A stretch of DNA of 8,706 nucleotides from an uncultured Oscillospiraceae bacterium (GTDB lineage Bacteria; Bacillota; Clostridia; Oscillospirales; Oscillospiraceae), in NCBI GenBank assembly GCA_934561725.1, contig CAKTGW010000019.1, positions 1 to 8,706 of the forward strand, given 5' to 3'. Under the pieces are notes generated by a model that did no database searches, had not been told where the DNA came from, and saw nothing but the letters and a program-made list of their open reading frames with translations. The translations under genes and the position numbers were made by a program. Below, piece by piece: positions 1 to 5,651 of the stretch (position 1 is the first letter of the stretch; the number at the start of each line of letters is the position of its first letter).

Positions 1-119
1 ATTTCAGCCCATCCCTGACGAAAGCAGAAAGCTATATGGACGAAGTGCGCAAAATTTTTCCGGAGGCATCCCTTGGAAAAGACGGCCGCAGCATAGAACT
101 GGAATTTGAAGAAAACTGA
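1..119 (+). CDS. rnz: C-terminal end of a probable ribonuclease Z (partial, 5' end outside window)
   Basis: The frame beginning at base 3 is open to a TGA at 117-119 and encodes the last 38 residues of a protein whose start lies upstream. The readable tail begins FSPSLTKAESYMDEVRKIFP and ends in an acidic ELEFEEN. A phenylalanine/histidine-SPS stretch, then a 'tyrosine...IFP' helix, then 'GxDG' and a short beta-strand is how clostridial RNase Z proteins (metallo-beta-lactamase fold, tRNA 3' endonuclease) end, as I remember the family. The zinc-ligand motifs are not in the window, so the call rests on this tail alone; another metallo-beta-lactamase hydrolase is the main alternative. The gene lies 98 bases upstream of tsaD on the same strand, which suits a tRNA-maturation role. 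Its base composition is low (about 45% GC), unlike the bulk of the window. Confidence 0.55.
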   Translation, partial: FSPSLTKAESYMDEVRKIFPEASLGKDGRSIELEFEEN

Positions 120-152
120 TCATGGTCAGATGGAGAGACAGGGCATCTGTTT

Positions 153-184
153 GATAAACAGATAAAAGGATAAACAGATAAAAG
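153..184. repeat. Perfect 16-bp tandem duplication upstream of tsaD
   Basis: The unit GATAAACAGATAAAAG occurs twice with no gap (153-168 and 169-184). The first copy also forms a small hairpin with the bases before it: CTGTTT at 147-152 pairs with AAACAG at 156-161 around a 3-base loop, and the second AAACAG at 172-177 could compete for the same partner. CAGATG at 127-132 can alternatively pair with CATCTG at 144-149, and CAGATG recurs at 193-198 and 202-207. The repeat lies in the untranslated stretch between the rnz-like gene and tsaD. No T-run follows, so it is not a terminator. It may be a simple slippage duplication; any regulatory role is a guess. Confidence 0.8.
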
Positions 185-217
185 TGTCGTATCAGATGCG
201 GCAGATGGGAGAATATT

Positions 218-1234
218 ATGGCAGAAAAAGATGTTTTGATTCTTGCAATAGAAAGCTCCTGTGATGAGACAGCGGCTGCTGTAGTGAAAAATGGCAGAGA
301 AGTATTGTCCAATGTGATTTCATCACAGATTGCATTGCATACATTATATGGAGGTGTAGTTCCGGAGATTGCATCCAGAAAGCACATTGAAAAGATCAAT
401 CAGGTCATTCAGGAAGCACTGGATGAAGCACATGTGACCCTGGATGACATTGATGCTATCGGTGTCACCTATGGACCAGGGCTGGTAGGGGCTCTTCTGG
501 TAGGCGTGGCAGCAGCAAAGGCAATCAGCTATGCGAAAAAAATTCCACTGGTTGGTGTTCATCACATTGAGGGACATATCAGTGCCAATTATATAGAAAA
601 TAAAGATCTGGAGCCGCCATTTTTGTGTCTGGTGGTATCCGGCGGTCATACCCATCTGGTGGTAGTCCGGGATTATGGAAAATATGAGATTCTCGGACGG
701 ACCCGGGACGATGCCGCAGGCGAAGCCTTCGACAAGGTGGCTCGCGCCATTGGCCTTGGCTACCCCGGCGGCAAGCCTGTGGACGAGCTCAGCAAAACCG
801 GCAACGACCAGGCGTACCGGCTGCCGCGCGCCCATGTAGAGGGACATCCCTATGATATGAGCTTTTCCGGCCTGAAAACGGCGGTCATCAACATTGTACA
901 TACTGCCGAACAGAAGGGCGAGGAGATCAACCGGGCGGATCTGGCAGCATCCTTTTCCGCCGCGGTCAGTGACAGTCTGGTCCCCAGAGCTATGAGCTGC
1001 CTTGCGGATCTGGGCTATGACAAGATCGCTGTGGCGGGCGGTGTGGCGGCAAACTCCCGCATTCGCCGTGATTTTGAGGCAGCGGCAGCCAAAGCGGGAG
1101 CAAAGCTGTTTGTTCCACCACTCCGGCTGTGCGGGGATAATGGCGCCATGATCGGCTGCCAAGGCTATTATGAGTATTTAGCAGGAAGCCGGGCGGGAGC
1201 AGATTTGAATGCTTACGCAAATATGGAGCTGTGA
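218..1234 (+). CDS. tsaD: tRNA N6-adenosine threonylcarbamoyltransferase TsaD
   Basis: TsaD (Kae1/Gcp/YgjD family, cytoplasmic) transfers the threonylcarbamoyl group from threonylcarbamoyl-AMP to A37 of tRNAs that read ANN codons, working with TsaB and TsaE. The 338-residue protein has the usual family length and shows an N-terminal ASKHA phosphate loop region ([11 protein letters not shown], 12-22), the metal-binding HIEGH at 116-120, SGGHTHLV at 141-148, the conserved [13 protein letters not shown] from 164, [11 protein letters not shown] from 274, and CGDNGAMI at 305-312, where D307 is the expected third metal ligand. The ATG at 218 has a GGGAG six bases upstream and gives the normal N-terminus. 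tsaE follows after 12 bases. The first part of the gene (to about residue 148) is AT-richer with AGA arginines, while the rest is GC-rich; the protein itself is intact. Confidence 0.97.
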   Translation: MAEKDVLILAIESSCDETAAAVVKNGREVLSNVISSQIALHTLYGGVVPEIASRKHIEKINQVIQEALDEAHVTLDDIDAIGVTYGPGLVGALLVGVAAAKAISYAKKIPLVGVHHIEGHISANYIENKDLEPPFLCLVVSGGHTHLVVVRDYGKYEILGRTRDDAAGEAFDKVARAIGLGYPGGKPVDELSKTGNDQAYRLPRAHVEGHPYDMSFSGLKTAVINIVHTAEQKGEEINRADLAASFSAAVSDSLVPRAMSCLADLGYDKIAVAGGVAANSRIRRDFEAAAAKAGAKLFVPPLRLCGDNGAMIGCQGYYEYLAGSRAGADLNAYANMEL

Positions 1235-1239
1235 GGAGG
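1233..1239 (+). promoter_or_regulatory. Ribosome binding site fixing the GTG start of tsaE
   Basis: GAGGAGG lies 7 bases before the GTG at 1247 and overlaps the tsaD stop codon (TGA 1232-1234). No ATG lies at a suitable distance, so GTG is the supported start. The overlap suggests that translation of tsaD and tsaE is coupled. Confidence 0.85.
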
Positions 1240-1246
1240 CATATTC

Positions 1247-1669
1247 GTGGAGATCATAAGTCATTCGGAAGCAGAGACTGAGCAGGCCGGTGCCGATTTT
1301 GGCCGCCGTGTGGCGGATGGGACCGTTGTGGCCATGTATGGTGATCTGGGCGCCGGAAAAACGGCTTTTGTCCGCGGCATGGCCCGGGGCATGGGCATCA
1401 CAGCCCGCGTGAACAGTCCCACATTTACCATTGTCAATGAGTATACGGGGGAGCGGGAGCTTTTCCATTTTGATATGTACCGCCTGGCTTCGGCTGATGA
1501 GCTGTTTGATATTGGGTGGGAGGACTATCTCTCACGCAACGGTGTTTGCGTAGTGGAGTGGAGCGAGAACGTATCTGAGGCTTTTGACGGCTCCGAGATC
1601 CGGGTCGAGATCAGCAAGCTTTCGGATACCGGCCGGAAAATTACCATAGAGGGGGAAAAACAATGCTGA
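1247..1669 (+). CDS. tsaE: t6A biosynthesis ATPase TsaE
   Basis: TsaE (YdiB/YjeE) is the small P-loop ATPase that binds the TsaB-TsaD dimer and is needed for repeated cycles of t6A synthesis in bacteria. The 140-residue protein is of normal length. It shows Walker A GDLGAGKT at 32-39, SPTF at 57-60, HFDMYRL at 74-80 (containing the acidic residue of the family's Walker B-like motif) and the EWSEN motif at 104-108. Translation starts at GTG 1247 behind a strong GAGGAGG. The 3' end overlaps the start of tsaB by 7 bases, so the three tsa genes form one coupled operon. In many Bacillota rimI lies between tsaB and tsaD; here the order is tsaD-tsaE-tsaB with no rimI. Confidence 0.96.
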   Translation: MEIISHSEAETEQAGADFGRRVADGTVVAMYGDLGAGKTAFVRGMARGMGITARVNSPTFTIVNEYTGERELFHFDMYRLASADELFDIGWEDYLSRNGVCVVEWSENVSEAFDGSEIRVEISKLSDTGRKITIEGEKQC

Positions 1670-2361
1670 TTCTTGCCTTTGAGTCCTCGGCAAAAGCGGC
1701 TTCCGTGGCGCTTGTGCGCGACGGTGTCCTGTTGGGACAGGCCTATCAGAATTCCGGACTGACTCACAGCCGGACTCTGCTGCCGATGGCGGAGGATATG
1801 CTTAAAAATCTGGAGCTCAGCCTGCAGGATGTTGATCTGCTGGCTGTGAGCCGGGGCCCCGGCTCGTTTACCGGTATCCGGATCGGTGTTTCTACGGTAA
1901 AGGGGTTGGCCTGGGCTTTGGAGAAACCGGTCTGCGGTGTTTCCACACTGGAGGCTATGGCCAATCTGGCAATTTCTGCCGGAGAGGGAACTTTGGTGTG
2001 CTGTGCTATGGACGCGCGGCGCAATCAGGTGTATAATGCATTGTTTGAGATCAGCGGCGGGCGTCCCCGGCGCCTGACGGCAGACAGGCCCATTGCAGTT
2101 GCCGAGCTTGCTGCCGAATTGGCGGCTATGGGGCGGGAGGCTTATTTGGTAGGCGACGGCGCAGAGCTGTGCAGCACGCAGTTCGCTAAGCTGGGTATAC
2201 CTGCCAGACTGGCGCCGGAGCCGATTCGTTTTCAGAATGCCTGGGGTGTTGCGGCCAGCGCCGCAACAGGAGAGAAAATCTCCGGTGAAGAACTGCTGCC
2301 GGTCTATCTCCGCCTTTCCCAGGCGGAAAGAGAGCGTCTGGCTCGCTTGAACCAGAACTGA
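1663..2361 (+). CDS. tsaB: t6A biosynthesis scaffold protein TsaB
   Basis: TsaB (YeaZ) is a TsaD paralogue that has lost catalysis and dimerises with TsaD to form the core of the threonylcarbamoyl-transferase complex. The 232 residues match the family length. The N-terminus MLILAFESSAKAASVAL resembles that of TsaD but lacks its catalytic histidine pair. The family signature SRGPGSFTGIRIGVSTVKGL runs from residue 63 and is followed by the conserved GVSTLEAMA (92-100). The ATG at 1663 lies inside the end of tsaE (7-base overlap) with AGAGGGGG just upstream. After the stop there are only 45 AT-rich bases before upp, with no terminator, so upp may be read from the same transcript. An RimI acetyltransferase gene, a common neighbour, is absent. 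Confidence 0.95.
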   Translation: MLILAFESSAKAASVALVRDGVLLGQAYQNSGLTHSRTLLPMAEDMLKNLELSLQDVDLLAVSRGPGSFTGIRIGVSTVKGLAWALEKPVCGVSTLEAMANLAISAGEGTLVCCAMDARRNQVYNALFEISGGRPRRLTADRPIAVAELAAELAAMGREAYLVGDGAELCSTQFAKLGIPARLAPEPIRFQNAWGVAASAATGEKISGEELLPVYLRLSQAERERLARLNQN

Positions 2362-2406
2362 GTTCAACACAAAAATTTAAATACATAGAAATACGGAGGC
2401 ATAAAA

Positions 2407-3039
2407 ATGAGCAAGGTACATGTATTCGACCATCCCCTGATCCAGCATAAGCTCAGTATTATCCGCGATGAGAAAACCAGCGTTAAGGAATTCCGTGAGA
2501 TGATCTCGGAAATCGCCATGCTGATGTGCTATGAGGCTACCCGTGATCTGCCTACTGAAGAGGTAGAGATCCAGACGCCTGTGGCCAAGGCCAAGGTACA
2601 CCGCCTGGCAGGAAAGAAGCTGGCCGTCGTTCCCATTCTCCGTGCCGGACTGGGTATGGTCGAGGGTGTTCTGGCTCTGATCCCCAGTGCCAAAGTAGGA
2701 CATATCGGCCTGTACCGCGATCCCAAAACGCTGGAGCCTGTTGAGTATTACTGCAAGATGCCTGCTGACATCTCAGAGCGCGACGTGATCGTTGTAGATC
2801 CCATGCTGGCTACCGGCGGCAGCGCCAGCGCGGCCGTAGGCTTCCTTAAAAACAAGTATGGCTGCCGTCATATCAAGCTTATGTGCATCATTGGCGCGCC
2901 TGAAGGTGTGGAGCGCATGCAGAAGGAGCATCCGGATGTAGACATTTATATTGCCGGTATGGATGAGCGCCTGAATGACCACGGTTACATTGTACCCGGC
3001 CTTGGCGACGCAGGCGACCGTATCTTCGGCACAAAGTGA
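2407..3039 (+). CDS. upp: Uracil phosphoribosyltransferase
   Basis: Upp converts uracil and PRPP to UMP plus pyrophosphate, the main uracil salvage step, in the cytoplasm. The 210-residue protein has the standard length. Visible motifs are the N-terminal [22 protein letters not shown] at 76-84, the PRPP-binding loop [12 protein letters not shown] at 129-140 (acidic D131, then a TGG glycine turn) and the uracil-binding C-terminus [16 protein letters not shown] at 194-209. The ATG at 2407 follows ACGGAGGC at a good distance. I see no PyrR-type attenuator in front of it. A 45-codon membrane microprotein gene starts within its stop codon (GTGA, 3036-3039), and a terminator follows at 3177-3234, so upp and the microprotein end the first transcription unit. 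Confidence 0.98.
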   Translation: MSKVHVFDHPLIQHKLSIIRDEKTSVKEFREMISEIAMLMCYEATRDLPTEEVEIQTPVAKAKVHRLAGKKLAVVPILRAGLGMVEGVLALIPSAKVGHIGLYRDPKTLEPVEYYCKMPADISERDVIVVDPMLATGGSASAAVGFLKNKYGCRHIKLMCIIGAPEGVERMQKEHPDVDIYIAGMDERLNDHGYIVPGLGDAGDRIFGTK

Positions 3040-3173
3040 GTGTTGGCGTTATCGGCGGAGCGGATGGCCCGACGTCAATCTTTGTTGCAGGGAGTTCGCT
3101 TCTGCTGGCTCTGACTGCCGCGGCCGTGATCCTGATCATAGCGGCAGTGGTCTGGCATAACAAAAACAAGTAG
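3036..3173 (+). CDS. Single-span membrane microprotein with a GGADGPT motif (OadB-like)
   Basis: This 45-residue reading frame is too short for most gene callers. It starts at a GTG whose last two bases are the first two of the upp TGA (GTGA overlap) and ends with TAG at 3171-3173, four bases before the terminator stem. Residues 3-18 read [16 protein letters not shown]. This resembles the conserved membrane-reentrant motif of beta subunits of Na+-translocating decarboxylases (oxaloacetate or methylmalonyl-CoA decarboxylase), from memory of that family. Residues 22-39 form one hydrophobic helix (leucine/alanine/valine/isoleucine rich), followed by WHNKNK, a positively charged tail that predicts a cytoplasmic C-terminus. 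The rest of the beta subunit is missing. There is no separate Shine-Dalgarno, so expression would depend on coupling to upp. The function is unknown; a free-standing peptide, a regulator, or a remnant of a beta subunit are all possible. Confidence 0.7.
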   Translation: MSVGVIGGADGPTSIFVAGSSLLLALTAAAVILIIAAVVWHNKNK

Positions 3174-3176
3174 TAT

Positions 3177-3234
3177 AAAGCAGGCCTGGGGGAGTGCGTG
3201 CAAGTAGGTGCACTTTGCCCATGCCTGCTTTTTT
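3177..3234 (+). terminator. Rho-independent terminator after upp and the microprotein
   Basis: AAAGCAGGC at 3177-3185 pairs perfectly with GCCTGCTTT at 3223-3231. The stem continues after one mismatch with TGGG (3187-3190) against CCCA (3218-3221), and an inner AGTGC/GCACT pair (3193-3197 with 3210-3214) closes a long hairpin. The right arm runs straight into a six-T tract at 3229-3234. It closes the tsa-upp unit. Confidence 0.92.
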
Positions 3235-3255
3235 CTAATCTTAACGGGGATTTTA

Positions 3256-3284
3256 TTCAAAGAGATATTAAAAAATGTTATGAT
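3256..3284 (+). promoter_or_regulatory. Sigma-A type promoter of the DUF1538-PII unit
   Basis: TTCAAA at 3256-3261 is a fair -35 box. After a 17-base spacer, TATGAT at 3279-3284 is a good -10 box, preceded by TG one base upstream (extended -10, TGT-TATGAT). Transcription would start near 3291, giving a leader of about 35 bases to the ATG at 3326. It follows directly after the terminator, as expected for a new transcription unit. Confidence 0.75.
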
Positions 3285-3325
3285 ATACATATCTTGAATT
3301 GCTGAAAAAGTGAAGGAGGAAAGCG

Positions 3326-4864
3326 ATGACGCAAAAACTAAAGGATAAGATTATTGAATCGCTGACAGCTGTTATTCCGGTTACGGCGATTGTGCTGCTG
3401 CTGTGCGTGACGATCACGCCCATGCCGCTGTCGCCCTTCCTGCTGTTCCTGTTTGGCGCGGTGCTTCTGATCGTGGGCATGGGCCTGTTCACGCTGGGAG
3501 CGGATATGGCAATGATGCCTATTGGCGAAAAGGTCGGCTGGCAGCTCACCAAATGCCGCTCTCTGAAAATGGTGGCGTTTTTGTGCTTTTTTATCGGCGT
3601 GATCATTACAGTGGCGGAACCGGATCTGCAGGTGCTGGCCGAGCAGATGCCGTCCGTACCCAATACGGTACTGATCTTTGCCGTTGCGGCAGGCGTGGGC
3701 GTATTTCTGGTTCTGGCCTTTTTGCGCACGCTGCTGGGGCTGAATTTGAACAGGATCCTCCTGATTTTGTATATGATCGTTCTGGCGCTGGCGCTGCTGG
3801 TACCGGACGATTTTGTAGGCGTGGCCTTTGACTCCGGCGGCGTGACCACCGGGCCGATCACGGTGCCCTTTATCATGTCTCTGGGTCTGGGTCTGGGCTC
3901 TATCGGCGGCAAGAAGGACGACAGCGGAACAAACAACTTCGGCCTGATCGCCTTGTGCTCTGTGGGTCCGATCCTGGCGGTTATGATCCTGGGCCTGATC
4001 TATAGTACCGATTCTGCCAGCTATACGCAGACTGTGATCCCGGATCTGAGTGATACGCGGGCGGTTTGGCAGCATTTTCAGATGCAGCTGCCCCATTATG
4101 CTAAAGAGGTCGTTCTTGCCGTAATGCCGATCGTGGCTTTTTTTCTGGTGTTTCAAATGCTTTTCCTGCATCTGCGCAAAAGGCATATTATCCGGATTGC
4201 CATCGGTCTGGTCTACACCTTCCTGGGGCTGAGCCTGTTTCTGACCGGAGTGAATGTGGGCTTTATGCCCGTTGGCAGCTATTTGGGCGCACAGCTGGCA
4301 GCGCTGCCGGTGAAATGGGTGATCGTGCCGATAGCCATGCTGATCGGCTGTTTCATCGTCAAGGCTGAGCCGGCGGTCGTTGTGCTGAATAAGCAGGTCG
4401 AGGATATCACCGGCGGCGCGATCTCTCAGCATGTGATGATGTCCGGCCTGTCCATAGGTATGGCCGTGTCGCTGGGACTGGCGATGATCCGGGTACTTAC
4501 CGGGCTGAGTCTGCTGTGGTTTGTCATTCCGGGCTATGCACTGGCTCTGGGACTCAGCTTTTTTGTTCCGCCGCTGTTTACGGCGATCGCCTTTGACTCC
4601 GGCGGTGTTGCGTCCGGCCCGATGACTGCGACCTTTCTTCTGCCCTTTGCGATCGGAGCCTGTGAGGCAGTGGGCGGCAATGTGCTTCAGGACGCTTTCG
4701 GCGTTGTGGCCATGGTAGCGATGACTCCGCTGGTGATCATTCAGCTGATCGGGCTGACTTATCGGCTCAAGACGGGCACCATGAGTGTGACCCATGCTCC
4801 GGCAGAGAGCGAGCCCGAGATCACGATCCTGAATTTCTTTGAGGAGGTGCCGGTCCATGATTAA
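3326..4864 (+). CDS. Polytopic membrane protein with two DUF1538 repeats, putative transporter or channel
   Basis: I recognise this as a DUF1538-type integral membrane protein; no transport substrate is established to my knowledge. The 512 residues are mostly hydrophobic, with roughly a dozen possible membrane segments. An internal duplication is visible. MPIG at 64-67 matches MPVG at 314-317, AEPD at 97-100 matches AEPA at 347-350, and AFDSGGV at 167-173 matches AFDSGGV at 422-428, each followed by a TGP or SGP (175-177, 430-432). The two halves are thus offset by about 250-255 residues. Such twofold repeats with glycine-rich polar motifs inside membrane segments are typical of transporters. 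The tail from about 484 is hydrophilic and acidic, probably cytoplasmic. The ATG at 3326 has AAGGAGG six bases upstream. The 3' end overlaps the start of a tandem-PII gene by 8 bases, which suggests that the PII protein controls this membrane protein. Confidence 0.85.
   Translation: MTQKLKDKIIESLTAVIPVTAIVLLLCVTITPMPLSPFLLFLFGAVLLIVGMGLFTLGADMAMMPIGEKVGWQLTKCRSLKMVAFLCFFIGVIITVAEPDLQVLAEQMPSVPNTVLIFAVAAGVGVFLVLAFLRTLLGLNLNRILLILYMIVLALALLVPDDFVGVAFDSGGVTTGPITVPFIMSLGLGLGSIGGKKDDSGTNNFGLIALCSVGPILAVMILGLIYSTDSASYTQTVIPDLSDTRAVWQHFQMQLPHYAKEVVLAVMPIVAFFLVFQMLFLHLRKRHIIRIAIGLVYTFLGLSLFLTGVNVGFMPVGSYLGAQLAALPVKWVIVPIAMLIGCFIVKAEPAVVVLNKQVEDITGGAISQHVMMSGLSIGMAVSLGLAMIRVLTGLSLLWFVIPGYALALGLSFFVPPLFTAIAFDSGGVASGPMTATFLLPFAIGACEAVGGNVLQDAFGVVAMVAMTPLVIIQLIGLTYRLKTGTMSVTHAPAESEPEITILNFFEEVPVHD
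4841..4847 (+). promoter_or_regulatory. Ribosome binding site fixing the start of the PII gene
   Basis: GAGGAGG inside the 3' end of the DUF1538 gene lies 9 bases before ATG 4857. It rules out the TTG at 4839, which lies before this site and would add six residues unlike a PII N-terminus. Confidence 0.8.
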
Positions 4865-5522
4865 ATCTCCCGTATCCTTTGCAGTGGCTATTGCGCAGCG
4901 GGGCAAGGGTGAGAAATGCGCAAAAATTTTTTCCGAATGCGGTGTAAATGTGCAGTATATTGGATTGGGCCACGGCACAGCCAACTCTGAGATCATGGAT
5001 TACCTTGGCTTGGATGAGCCGGAAAAGGATGTGATCCTGGGATTGGCGCGCACGGAGTGCATCCCGGATGCCTTCTCACGCCTGGGGGATGAGATGGGCT
5101 TTATGGGACGGGGCACGGGAATTGCCTTTTCTGTCCCGGTGGCCTCTATGAATGCCGGGATAGCCGACCGCATCGGCCTGACAGACAGCTATGAAAGGAG
5201 CAAAGCGATGATGGAAGAACGCTTTGAAATGATCATTACAGTGATCGACGGCGGCATGACGGATATTGTCATGGATGCGGCGAAGGCTGCGGGTGCCCGT
5301 GGCGGAACGGTCCTCAAATGCCGTGATATGAGCCCGGATGGGGAGCGCCGTGTGTTCGGCGTGACCATGCGGCAGGACAGAGAGATCCTTATGCTGGTCG
5401 TTCCCCAAAAGGATAAGGAAAAGATCATGAAAGCGATCTGTTCCACTGTGCTCAGCGAGACGGAGCAGCATGCCACAGCCTTTTCTGTGGGCATAGACGA
5501 TGTAGTTGGCCTGCGCGGCTGA
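4857..5522 (+). CDS. Tandem PII-like signalling protein paired with DUF1538
   Basis: The 221 residues contain two PII (GlnB/GlnK-type) ferredoxin-like domains, about 5-100 and 122-219, against about 112 residues for an ordinary PII protein. Classical PII proteins bind ATP/ADP and 2-oxoglutarate and gate membrane transporters such as AmtB. Domain 1 (SFAVAIAQRGKGEKCAKIF onward) keeps a B-loop-like MGRGTGIAFSVPV at 83-95. Domain 2 has AKAAGARGGTVLKCR at 142-156, ILMLVVPQKDKEKIMKAI at 177-194 and the closing strand AFSVGIDDVVGL at 208-219. The stretch where a T-loop should lie is shortened in domain 2 and has no tyrosine at the usual uridylylation position, so ordinary GlnD control is unlikely. 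The start overlaps the end of the DUF1538 gene by 8 bases with its own GAGGAGG, and a hairpin follows the stop. The cognate target is inferred to be the DUF1538 protein; the ligand is unknown. Confidence 0.85.
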   Translation: MIKSPVSFAVAIAQRGKGEKCAKIFSECGVNVQYIGLGHGTANSEIMDYLGLDEPEKDVILGLARTECIPDAFSRLGDEMGFMGRGTGIAFSVPVASMNAGIADRIGLTDSYERSKAMMEERFEMIITVIDGGMTDIVMDAAKAAGARGGTVLKCRDMSPDGERRVFGVTMRQDREILMLVVPQKDKEKIMKAICSTVLSETEQHATAFSVGIDDVVGLRG

Positions 5523-5558
5523 ACCGGAACGGCGGACACGCAGGAGCAAAATATGGAA

Positions 5559-5578
5559 CGGCGGCCGAAAGGCCGCCG
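5559..5578 (+). terminator. GC-rich GAAA-loop hairpin, possible weak terminator
   Basis: CGGCGGCC (5559-5566) and GGCCGCCG (5571-5578) form a perfect 8-bp stem closed by a GAAA tetraloop, 36 bases after the PII stop codon. The following bases are CTTTGTGT, a poor T-run, so termination may be partial. It separates the DUF1538-PII unit from prfA. Confidence 0.5.
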
Positions 5579-5597
5579 CTTTGTGTATGGCGGAATG

Positions 5598-5626
5598 TTT
5601 ACATTTTCCGGCGTTTGTGGTAGCAT
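5598..5626 (+). promoter_or_regulatory. Probable promoter of prfA
   Basis: TTTACA at 5598-5603, a 17-base spacer and TAGCAT at 5621-5626 form a sigma-A like promoter. TG stands one base before the -10 box (extended -10), which would offset its 4-of-6 match. The start point would be near 5633, leaving a leader of about 20 bases. It lies just downstream of the hairpin at 5559-5578. Confidence 0.5.
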
Positions 5627-5651
5627 AGACAGGAAAAGTGAGGTTGATACA

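Larger units (their letters stand above)
1..660. other. Low-GC segment with a composition break inside tsaD
   Basis: By hand count, bases 1-660 are about 44% GC and bases 661-1020 about 60% GC, and the rest of the window stays high. The change falls inside one intact gene, near tsaD codons 148-155, just before the highly conserved stretch around [13 protein letters not shown]. Arginine codons change with it: both arginines before the break (R27, R54) use AGA, while 12 of 13 after it use CGN. The reading frame is not disturbed. Gene conversion, a recombination breakpoint or an assembly join would all give this picture. Confidence 0.6.

Noticed and set aside
2347..2367. Inverted repeat TTGAAC / GTTCAA between tsaB and upp
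   Set aside because: A 6-bp stem with a 9-base loop and no T-run is too weak to call a terminator. The surrounding AT-rich bases do not give a promoter with proper spacing either.
2975..3160. 61-residue + strand frame starting inside upp
   Set aside because: It overlaps the conserved end of upp and the GGADGPT microprotein in another frame. Its residues (many W, C, R) do not look like a protein, whereas the frame at 3036-3173 gives a sensible motif and membrane helix.
4839..4856. TTG start six codons before the PII ATG
   Set aside because: The GAGGAGG at 4841-4847 would lie inside the extension. It is well placed for ATG 4857 instead.
3338..4996. 552-residue open frame on the - strand
   Set aside because: It lies antisense to the DUF1538 gene, is extremely rich in H, Q and R, has no recognisable domain, and the + strand gene has a promoter, ribosome binding site and family motifs. 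It is a shadow of a GC-rich gene.
5553..5651. N-terminal extension of prfA from ATG 5553
   Set aside because: The extra 33 residues are translated from the hairpin and promoter sequence and do not resemble RF1. ATG 5652 gives the normal start and has its own ribosome binding site.
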